Part shown: positions 33,189 through 41,831 of the stretch, in pieces | How the letters are laid out: each line of letters opens with the position of its first letter | Numbering within the stretch: the first letter of the stretch is position 1 | Source: Thermomucor indicae-seudaticae | Taxonomy: Eukaryota > Mucoromycota > Mucoromycetes > Mucorales > Lichtheimiaceae | Direction of reading: 5' to 3' | NCBI GenBank assembly: GCA_000787465.1 | Contig: JSYX01000297.1 | Coordinates: forward strand, 1 to 41,831 | DNA: 41,831 nt | The notes under the pieces: generated by a model | Told to the model about the DNA's origin: nothing | Databases searched by the model: none | What the model saw: only the letters and a program-made list of their open reading frames with translations | Translations under genes and position numbers: made by a program

Positions 33189-35588
33189 ATGCTTGCATCT
33201 ATTTCTAAAGCTAATATACTGCGGATTCCCAAGGTGCAATGTGGTGGCCTGATATCCACAGCCCTGCTGCACCGTCGGGCCTTCGCTTCTTCTACAGCAG
33301 CAGCAACCGATACCCAAAACCTGATTGAAAAGATCGTGCAAAAGTACGCCTTGGACTTGCCTGAAGGCTACAAAGTCAAGAGCGGCGACTATGTCACCAT
33401 TCGTCCTCACCACGTCTTGACGCACGACAACACTGGCGCCGTCATTCCAAAGTACTACCTCTTATTTTTTCTGCAAAACCGGGCTTGGTTGCTAAACATC
33501 TCCTTTGCGTAGGTTCAAGTCCATCGGTGCCACTCGCATTTACGACCCCAAGCAGCCCGTCTTTGCACTGGACCACGACGTCCAGAACAAATCCGAAAAG
33601 AACCTGTCCAAATACAGAAAAATCGAGGAATTCGCCAAGGAACACGGCGTCGACTTTTACCCGGCCGGACGCGGCATCGGCCACCAGGTCATGATCGAGG
33701 AAGGATACGCTTTCCCTTACACCCTGACCGTCGCTTCCGACTCGCACTCCAACATGTACGGCGGCATCGGCGCTCTCGGCACCCCGATCGTCCGCACCGA
33801 CGCCGCCGCCATCTGGGCGACAGGTCGCACCTGGTGGCAGATCCCGCCCGTCGTCAAGGTCGAGCTCCAGGGCTCTCTACCCGTCGGCGTCACAGGGAAG
33901 GACGTCATTATCAGCCTGTGCGGCCTCTTCAACAAGGACCAGGTACTAAACACCGCCATTGAGTTCCACGGCGCTGTCGACGCCATCTCCGTCGAAGATC
34001 GTCTCGCCATCGCCAACATGACAACCGAATGGGGTGCCCTCGCCGGCGTCTTTCCCGTCGACCACCTCACCATCGAATTCCTCAGAAAACGCATGCGACG
34101 CATCGCCCTCACCCACTTTGAAAACAAGAACCTGCCTCCAACGCCTCCAGGCCAGGAATTCGTCCACCCGCGTATCAACGAACAAACCATCCAAGCCCTC
34201 ATCGACAACCCCATCCGGCCTTCGCCCAACGCGACTTACGCAAAGACCCTCACCCTCGATCTGTCCACCCTCTCGCCGCACGTCTCAGGTCCCAACTCCG
34301 TCAAAGTCGCCACTCCCCTCGCCAAACTCGAAGCACAGGATATCAAAATCAACAAAGCCTACCTCGTCTCATGCGTCAATTCCCGCGCATCCGATCTCCG
34401 ACAAGCAGCCGCTGTCATGAAGGGCAAAAAGGTGAAAGAAGGCGTCGAGTTCTACGTCGCCGCCGCTAGCTCCGAGGTCCAAAAGGAAGTGGAAGAGTCA
34501 GGCGACTGGGCCACGCTTCTGGAAGCTGGCGCCAAGGTTCTACCTGCAGGCTGTGGTCCCTGTGTCGGTAAGTGCCTAATGATGATGGCCCTTGCTTTTC
34601 ATTTAATCTAAAGTCCCCAAACAAAGGTCTGGGTAGGGGTCTGCTAAAGGATGGCGAAGTCGGTATCTCTGCGACAAACCGTAATTTCAAGGGTCGCATG
34701 GGTTCGCCGAACGCGCTTGCTTATCTCGCTTCACCAGGTAATGAACGGGCCTACGGCGTTTTTTGTGGCTGGTATGGAGAAAAAAACTAATACGGTCCAT
34801 CGTAGCCGTTGTCGCTGCTTCGGCTGTCGCAGGCAAGATCGCTTCACCTGTTTCCCTTGAAGGCAAGCCGGCCTCCGCAGTTCCACCGACACCAAAGTAC
34901 TCTATCGAAACCGCGCCGTCCGCTACGACAGACGATAGCAGCAGCACCAGCGAGCCTGCTCAAGTCCTGCCCAACTTCCCTTCTGTGATCCGCGGCGAAC
35001 TGCTGTTCTGCCATGCCGACAACCTCAACACCGACGGTATCTATCCCGGTAAATATACCTACAATGACGACATGACGCCGGACGATATGCGCAAGGTCGT
35101 CATGGAGAACTATGACCCCGACTTTGTAAACATTGTTAGAGAGGTAACAAAAAAGCAAACAAACGATATGAACAAAACCTAAAGCTAACCCTATATTCTG
35201 CGCGAAAAAGGGCGACATCTTGGTCGGCGGTTTCAACTTTGGCACGGGTTCTTCGCGCGAACAAGCCGCGACGGCCATCAAATCGCGTTCTATTCAAATC
35301 ATGATCGCTGGTTCCTACTCGGACATCTTTAAGCGCAACTCCATCAACAACGCTCTGTTATTGATCGACTCGCCGGAACTCGTCAACGACTTGAAGGCCC
35401 AGGTCGGCACAGACGCACTGACGAAGCGGACGGGTTGGACCGTCACGATCCATGTCGCGGAAGGCCGACTCGAAGTAAAGAAGAGTGATGGCTCCGAAAA
35501 GACTTACAAGGTTGGCGCTCTCGGTAAGAGCGTCCAGGAAATCTGGCTGGCCAACGGTCTTGAAGGATGGGTCAAAGAAAGACTATAG
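33189..35588 (+). CDS. LYS4: LYS4, mitochondrial homoaconitase
   Basis: Converts homoaconitate to homoisocitrate in the alpha-aminoadipate lysine pathway in the mitochondrial matrix. Five exons: 33189-33451, 33513-34567, 34627-34737, 34806-35143 and 35211-35588; 714 aa. The first about 35 residues form an Arg/Ser/Ala-rich mitochondrial presequence. Aconitase-fold signatures include [30 protein letters not shown], and the three Fe-S cysteines (one in [11 protein letters not shown] near 374, two in CGPCVG near 436-439). Substrate-site motifs [11 protein letters not shown] and [14 protein letters not shown] are present; the swivel domain ends at WVKERL. Exon 2 uses mostly C-ending codons, unlike its neighbours, as expected for a highly expressed gene. 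Confidence 0.95.
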
Positions 35589-35913
35589 AGCATTTTGTAC
35601 TGTACATTCTTGTTATCACCCCGAAAAAAAAGTACCTCCGCGCTTCGTAGAACGGAGCGCCTGTCAGCATAAAGCTAATATTGCTCTCTCAACACCGTCT
35701 TCTTTGTTTGCGTTAAAGTGCACCCAAGCAATGTACTGCTATACACTTGTCCAAGTCATTTATACATTTTGTCTGTAAAAAGATCTTTTTGTCATAAAGC
35801 CAATCAATGTCGTATTGACATGTAGCAATGGCCAGTGACAGCAAATCCAGTTGGTGCAATACATAAAAAAAAAAGGTTGAGAGTCCTACAGCAAGATATA
35901 CATAGAACCATAG
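35589..35913. other. Convergent intergenic spacer
   Basis: 325 bp between the 3' ends of LYS4 (+) and Zn2Cys6 gene 2 (-). It contains AT-rich sequence and short A runs that could serve 3'-end formation. No gene seen. Confidence 0.4.
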
Positions 35914-38051
35914 TTAGAGTAAGAACTGGTCATCACTGACATCTACTAGTTCCTTTATAAAGCTCGAGAATTCGTCTGACGTCGTATCCCAAGAAGCTGT
36001 TGTTGCCAAACAGTCGTCCGCACACCAAGGTAATAATACGACGGCTTGGTTTTCCTCCACGGGCGGCGACGGAAACTTGTCAAAAAACGACGCCAACCAC
36101 AGTCTCGTCTCTTGAATCGGCGTCCAGTATCGCCAAACACCGTGTGTCGACAGCACATAGAGCCGCTGCAGGTACATCCAGCTCTCGACGTCCCACGGGT
36201 CTCGCTCATGCTTCATCATCAACACCAGCGCACTCGTTTCCAGAAACACAATCAAGAGACGCTGAGGAAGCATCATCTCCGGATACCCACCAGCGCCATC
36301 CTTTAACAAGAATGCATCCATCTTGTCTGCCAGCTCTTTGGCCAACGGCACCGCACTGTGCATCCGCAACACATCGCTTTCGTCCAAACTCCCCATGTCC
36401 CGTACACGAATATTATCATCATCATCGTCCACTCGCACTGGCTGGAATGCCGAGCGTCTCACGAACTTGACGTGGATCGAATATAACACCAGCAACGATT
36501 CCAGAATGTATCGCTGCGTTGGACTCCATTTTGTCCGATGCTCATCGATGAACACCTTCAACGACTGCAACACCTCCATGATCCCCTCCTCTGCGCCGCG
36601 CCGTCTTTTCGTGAGCGCAGCAGTCCTCCTATCGCTCATTGCGCCCTTTGGCCCGAACAATGGGTACGGCCGTTCCGGCAGACACACATAGATCTTGGCG
36701 CTGTACACAGCCGTCACAGCCGCAGTATAAAACGTCTCCAGCACATACGCATCCAGCTCGTTATTGCGCCGCTGCCCATGCGCAATGTCGTACTGGTACG
36801 ACACAGACGCATGCACGCTGGACGGTGGCCATACCGGCGGGCCCTCCGGGAGCGCAAGCGCGTCCTGCGGCACCTGATCCACTATATATAACGCATGGCT
36901 CAGTTGGATACCCTTCAAACAAAAACACTCTCTGCTTATGTACCATCCATACAGCCCCGCACATTCGTGATATACGCCGCCCAAAACGTCATCCGCAGAC
37001 ACTCGCGTTCCACTGGACTCAGATCCTGTGTCTCGCCACTAAACACGCCCAGCTTGATCGCCATGATATGCGCCAACACAAACAGAGCCATCGATCGCCG
37101 CACGTATCCAAACACGCCCTCAAGCAGTCCTAGCAGTATCAGACTCTGGTATCGGCTCACCGTCGCCTCCGCCGAAAGCTTCGAAAGTATCACGTACGCA
37201 TGATCCAGGAACACGTTCCGCCGCCCACGCATCGTCGTCTCCCATAGCATCAACGGCCGGCCCACTACCATCTGCCGGAAATACATCGCGGTGCCGTAGA
37301 TCACGCACAGTAACAGCGGCTCGATCCGGTCCGTCCAGTAACTCTGAAGCAGCATCGTCTTGTTGAAAAGAATCGAAAACGGATGCAGTGCGAAAAAGCA
37401 CTCGATATGCTCCATCGCCTCGTCATGCGACACCTGCTTTAAAGGATTGCTCTGTCTCGTCTTCTCAACATCAAAGAACTCGGCCGACGTATCAAGCGCA
37501 ATCCCGCAAAAGACCATGCCCGTCTCGGCATCGTTCCGCACACATACCCGGCTGAACCGGTGCAATGCAATCCGGACAATGTCCGATGCCGTCCACGAAA
37601 AATACGGTCGCAAGTCGAACATCTTGACGGAGTCGGCTACTTTTTGCGGCTGCATGGACGCCGGAGGCTGCAGCAACGCCGCGTCCGCGTTCTTGGACCC
37701 AAAGTGCATCCTATAAAGTTCAGCAACGAACGACCGAACCGTCAGCGTCTTGTCCTGGAATATAAACACCCGTCCTCCCTTTGTGTTGTTGTTCGACAAG
37801 TGTTCGAAAATGAAAGCATGCCCAAGACACCTCATGTTCCGCTGCTGTGCCGCCAGCACCAGTCGGTTGACCACGGCATTCTTTGGCGGTCGGCCCGTGC
37901 GATTCGGTTTGCTGTACATGCATTCACACCCCTTCTTTCGACATGTTCCACATGGCCGTCCTCCATCGCACTTGACTTTTTTCGCACGGCACGCTAAACA
38001 GCTGACTTTACGCTTTGGACACGTCTCGTCCTGCGTGCCCATTTTCGCCAT
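35914..38051 (-). CDS. Zn2Cys6 transcription factor 2 (paralogue of factor 1)
   Basis: Nuclear regulator; target unknown. Exons 36944-38051 and 35914-36881 (GTACAT donor, ATATAG acceptor) give about 691 aa. The first in-frame ATG (38049-38051) is used. Zinc-cluster Cys are at about 18, 21, 28, 34, 37 and 44 (an extra Cys at 42). A GRPPKNAVVNRLV linker and a fungal_trans region follow (MEHIECFFALHPFSILFNK). The intron splits the same codon region as in factor 1 (GCMD/VDQVP versus GCIS/LDQLP). It lacks the long Gln and Asn runs of factor 1 and is richer in GC. The tail is short and acidic (DVSDDQFLL). It lies in tandem downstream of ERV46. Confidence 0.85.
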
Positions 38052-38189
38052 CAAAAAATCGGCTGAGCACTAGCTGTCTGTCTGCAGTGACCGCCCTCAG
38101 CCCCCCACCCACCCACTCACCCAATGCCTTTTACGGCACCCCGCATGTCCAGTTCGCAATAGGGTAAACCCATTAGGTAACCTTCTTTA

Positions 38190-39703
38190 TTACAAGGTCT
38201 TGCCCAGCTGTCGCTTTTTCATTAAAGCTCTCTCGGCTCTATACACCACACGATCAAACAGTCCGGCCACGGTAAAGATCCCACCCACGATCGCACAAAC
38301 ACCGGTCAGGAAGCTAGTAAACGACGATCGTTCTTCGCGGTATATAATGAGCATAGGCGATATGTCCATGATGAAAAACACACCTGAACAAATCGACAAT
38401 GAGCTTGGGGGGCGTATTTCCAAGATGGGACAGGGAAACAAACCTGGGAGTCCGCCAGCACCTGGCGCCAGTACCCGCTCATTCTTCGTCACAGAATACT
38501 GATTGGTATACGTTGGATTCCCACTGAGCGGTACCAGCTCTGTCGACACAATCTTTAAAAAGTACTGATAGATCGTTCGCGCTGTCACCTCAAGTCAGTC
38601 TCTGCCACCTCATCCTCAAAAAAAAAGGAACCCATACATTTATCTGTCCTTTTCACAGTCCCTGCCAACGCATCCGTGATCGCACCTTGAAGATCAGACG
38701 CTTCCGGTCCAAACCTGAGCGAATGGATCGCGTGCGACATATCGAAGGCGTGTCCATCCGCTGCTCCCTGGACGTAATTCTGGAGATCGTGGATGTGCAT
38801 ATTCGCTTGCTGGAAAGACTGCCCGGGCGCAAAGTGGAAGTTCCCTCGCACCTTGTTGACCGATATCTGGCCGTGCACATTGCACCCTTCATTCGACTGC
38901 TTCTCGATCTTTTCGCGCCAGTTCTCCCGAACACACTGCTCGAACTGGTCCAAGTCGCTGCCCATGCCCCACCCCATGTTCGCGTACGCTTGCCGGACCT
39001 CGTCGCATGTGTTGCAGCACCCGTTCGCTGCCAGAGGTCGGGCGCCGTAACAGCTCCCGCACTCGTCCCCTCCAGGCTTCACGAGCGCAAGCTCTGCTCC
39101 CTTGCTGTCATCACCGAGCTCTAGATAAATAGATAGATAGTTCAATCACTCCCATGCCCTCCAGTGAAAAGGAGAAAAAATGAACTCTCACTTTTGGCCT
39201 TTTCTTGCTGAATAGGAACCCCCATCGTGTCTAACCGGGTCTTGTACACGTCGTGGCTGTAACCCGATATATGTTCACCGCTGTCATCCATGATATCCAA
39301 CGTAAGCACTGAGGCACACGCAGGCAACTGTGTAAGTGCCGGGCCACACACACCCTTCCCTTTGCTCTCTCTCACTCACGTACTGTGGCAAGGCATTTTC
39401 GGGAACGTGATATTAAAGTAGATGCTCATCTTCTCTTTGCGCCCTTTGTCTACCAGCAGCTCAGGATTCCACGTAGGCGTTCGATACGCCATGAACTCGG
39501 ACAGCACAAGATACAAAATGATCAAGGCGCTAATGACCGTGACTACATGACAACGATCAATGAAAACTTTTGCCATCGCATCCGTGTCGTCGAAATAATT
39601 CACCTGCGGCGCCAGACGTTGTCTTAACCCGAAAATCATCTAACGTTTTCGCGTACGCATCAAATTGTCGAAATCGAAAGAGTAGCGAGCCTTGTTTCGC
39701 CAT
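38190..39703 (-). CDS. ERV46: ERV46/ERGIC3, COPII vesicle cargo receptor subunit
   Basis: Membrane protein that cycles between ER and Golgi, with ERV41, and retrieves escaped ER proteins. Six exons: 39604-39703, 39384-39542, 39192-39308, 38638-39120, 38444-38581 and 38190-38383; 396 aa. The start reads MAKQGSLLFRFRQFDAYAKT. Membrane segment 1 is VTVISALIILYLVLSEF (about 35-52). The large lumenal domain carries paired Cys (DECGSCYGA, NGCCNTC). Membrane segment 2 is FLTGVCAIVGGIFTVAGLF (about 350-370), followed by a basic cytosolic tail ending KKRQLGKTL. Exon phases and the GLPGVFFIMDISPM join agree with the family. Confidence 0.9.
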
Positions 39704-39814
39704 CTTGGGAAGCGTCAACTTTTTCCTGTAACAGCTCCGAAGCTTTTCTTCTCCCGCTGGCCGTTGTCACACAAGCAACTGTAATTGCAAACACCTCTGC
39801 GACAACCGGAGCGC

Positions 39815-40837
39815 ATGTTCGAGGGTATTATACAGTCCCGGCAGAACGGCTCTGATAACTTGGCGGTGCTCCCAATGCCGCTGCTAAGCAGTGGTTATCG
39901 AGTTGGAATTGTTTTGCGGCGGTGGCTGGCTGGCTGTGGTTTCAGCAAGCCTCTTTGGAGCGTAAGTTATCAGGTGAGACAGTATTCAGAAATATTCTGT
40001 TTATTCCTCAATTCCATATGTTATTCTATATGTCAGTTGTTGTTGATCGACGTCCTGTTCGGCGGCCGGAAATGCCAATGCGATAAATTGTGTGACGAAG
40101 CCTATACAGGCAGGTAAGGCACCTTGGATGACAAGGAACAGCCTAAACATGTCTCTATGCCCATTTTTACTGTGTCACTTGCAATTGCTTCTATCAACGA
40201 CCATAGTTCCATTATCCGTAAGCAGAATGTCCTCAGCACAGTATAGACCTATGTATCAAGTCTATAGTAGCTTCTGGACCGACGGCTTCTGCTACTACAA
40301 GCGAAGCTTAGAACGGCGGTTTGATTGGTGTGTTCTCATTGCGTTGTTTCCCGTACCTGTACATGGTACGTCCAAGTCAAATGTCAATCCTCTACGCGAT
40401 TTCAATATCTCAGATTTGGGAACTGCATGCATCTTCCCCGTTTTCAAACTTATTCTTGGAAGGCTATGTTTCGTTTCTAAAGGCTGTTTTGGTTGCACTC
40501 GATAAATCCTGCAGTCGTTGTGCTTATCAAGGATGCCATGGGCAAGAAATTTATCCAAAAGCGCATCGGGCACATGCGCCTGCGATCTTTCGCCTTGCAG
40601 GCTTTCATGACGGCCTTATATACATCACCGGCCCATCGGAGCAAGGATTATCTCCATCGTTTTGCGCTTGTTTTTGTCCATATCCTATGGTCTAATACTT
40701 TGCTGACAGTATGTTCTGACCACATGCAATCATTCATATGGCGTCTGAGGGGCTCGTATGAAAGCCGGCAGCGTCTCCAGCGAATCGGGTACGGTGATGC
40801 GGGTTACCAGATTTTTCCTTGTCAATTGCGTCCATGA
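39815..40837 (+). CDS. Unrecognised, probably membrane-associated protein
   Basis: Five exons join with consistent phases: 39815-39961, 40037-40113, 40223-40365, 40414-40467 and 40515-40837; about 247 aa. Start MFEGIIQSRQNGSDN. Features include a Cys-rich stretch (RKCQCDKLCDEAYTG), FWTDGFCYYKRSLERRFDW, and a hydrophobic segment beginning CVLIALFPVPVHDLG. A basic patch KKFIQKRIGHMRLRSF follows, then a second hydrophobic stretch RFALVFVHILWSNTLL. I do not recognise the family. The weakest junction is the GTTTCG donor at 40468. A GTATGT near 40710 could also be spliced, which would change the C-terminus. It is divergent from ERV46 across 111 bp. Confidence 0.5.
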
Positions 40838-40943
40838 AAGACATTTTGGGCGCTGTTGGCAAGAGCCATCATGCGCTGGCAGTTGAGAACAATTGAACGC
40901 TTTCTACCCGATCAAATGGCGCTCACGAACAAAACTCTTTGCG

Positions 40944-41827
40944 TCAAAACATAGGAGTGCTTTGCGCCCCAGCATGTGGTGCAGCGGCGTCCCTAGAATC
41001 TTTCTTTTTTCCGGAATTGGATTTGATTCCTCCAGAAAACTCGATCAAGATGGCAGCCATATTCCTTTCCAGGATTGTAAACGCCACGCCATCCCATTTG
41101 GTACAGTCTGATTCTTGTCTTTGACGTTCGATCCTAGGCATTGAAGCGTCGGGATTAAAGGGTGCATGATACTCCTCATTATAAGACGTTTCACCTACCA
41201 CTCAAGCTCTATCTTATCGTTATCACTGAGAAAAGGATTGTTGAGTATATGGATAGTGGTATGGACTGCTGCCGTTCTTTCTCGCAATGGATTTCTTGGA
41301 CTATACATCAAACCGAGACTACAGGATACCAGGCAAAATATGGTTAGTAAATCAATTTTGAAGACGAAAAAAAAAGACGAAGCGCCCACAAATGATTCAC
41401 AAAGGTCTCCACAAAATTGAGATAAGAGTGCAAGACAAGGTCAAAATTTACGCCCTTCTCCAGCACATCAGAACGGATAACTTTACGCAGCTCGTTGGAG
41501 CTAGGAGCACATTCGGAAAGCTTTGACAGCAGCTTCCTACAGGGAGCAGAGACTTCATAGGGTGGTAGGGCGACATGACTTTGAAATTCTTCCAGTTTCG
41601 ACGGCCCCATTTTTGACCGTATAAACTGACAACATCCCGATGGGATTTAATATCGTGCGTTCTCTACAGTGAAGAATAATGTAGTTACCGGTGTTTGCAC
41701 ACACCATGCGGCGCGTGTGCCCATCTAATAACGCCCAAAGACGATGACGACGTCCACATGCAGCGATGAATGGCAGAGTGCCCTTAAGAAAGAAACACAA
41801 AGCAAGAGAAAGAAGGCAAAAGAACAA
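40944..41827 (-). pseudogene. Broken copy of a repeated Mucoromycota gene family
   Basis: Minus-strand pieces appear in order but not in one frame. 41344-41610 reads ...PPYEVSAPCRKLLSKLSECA..., LRKVIRSDVLEKGVNFD, LNFVETFV. 41195-41300 gives TTIHILNNPFLSDNDKIELEW. 40944-41201 gives CTKWDGVAFTILERNMAAIL and IEFSGGIKSNSGKKKDSRD. The pattern of DGVAF followed by IEFSGG and KK recalls a hypothetical family repeated in Mucorales genomes (from memory, not a search). The jump at LEW/GETSY has no intron-sized gap, which supports decay. An upstream piece continues to the window edge (41555-41827). Confidence 0.45.
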
Positions 41828-41831
41828 AAAC

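Noticed and set aside
33717..34281. Minus-strand ORFs of 170 and 111 aa opposite LYS4
   Set aside because: Expected antisense openness where third positions are C-rich; LYS4 is unambiguous.
39121..39140. ATAG/ATAA microsatellite in an ERV46 intron
   Set aside because: Short simple repeat at the 3' end of an intron; no sign of function beyond the acceptor region.

Overview
The window reads as nuclear DNA of an early-diverging fungus, most likely Mucoromycota (Mucorales or a close relative). Genes are dense and split by many very short introns (about 40-90 nt, GT..AG, one apparent GC..AG). Fungal core genes are present (EME1, PEX5, POP4, LYS4, MDV1, ERV46, a VTC subunit, DPP5, a G-gamma subunit, two Zn2Cys6 regulators). 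Degenerate copies of what I take to be a Mucoromycota repeat-gene family lie at the right end. The genus cannot be fixed from the sequence. I saw no tRNA, rRNA or CRISPR. All exon coordinates were deduced by eye from reading frames and splice signals.

Layout. 1-513: 5' part of an unrecognised minus-strand gene. 697-3143: EME1 (+), converging on PEX5 (3313-5930, -). 6317-7312: an unrecognised minus-strand coding region whose frame breaks at short homopolymers. 7313-8263: gene-free, with TCAGGAC-rich repeats and a 147-bp foldback element. 8264-10716: Zn2Cys6 regulator 1 (-). 10717-11863: repeat and gene relics. 11864-19392: a 21-exon gene (+) joining Tudor-like repeats, AT-hooks, ZZ, extended PHD and GATA-like fingers to a bacterial-type N4/N6 amino-methyltransferase. 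19492-21672: SPX/VTC polyphosphate-complex subunit (+). 21673-25333: repeat-rich, with a decayed Tc1/mariner-type transposase. 25334-26229: POP4/RPP29 (-), divergent from DPP5 (26363-29100, +). 29221-31736: MDV1 (-). 32324-32628: G-protein gamma subunit (-). 33189-35588: LYS4 homoaconitase (+). 35914-38051: Zn2Cys6 regulator 2 (-), a paralogue of regulator 1 with the same intron position. 38190-39703: ERV46 (-). 39815-40837: unrecognised, probably membrane-associated protein (+). 40944-41827: broken copy of a repeated gene family (-).

The genes do not form one pathway. The main candidate for something new is the chromatin-reader/DNA-methyltransferase fusion. It would target a bacterial-type amino-methyltransferase to modified histones and AT-rich DNA, in a fungal group known for extensive DNA adenine methylation. 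Its motif IV reads SHPPY rather than a canonical [DNS]PP[YFW], and a second half-methyltransferase-like module follows it.
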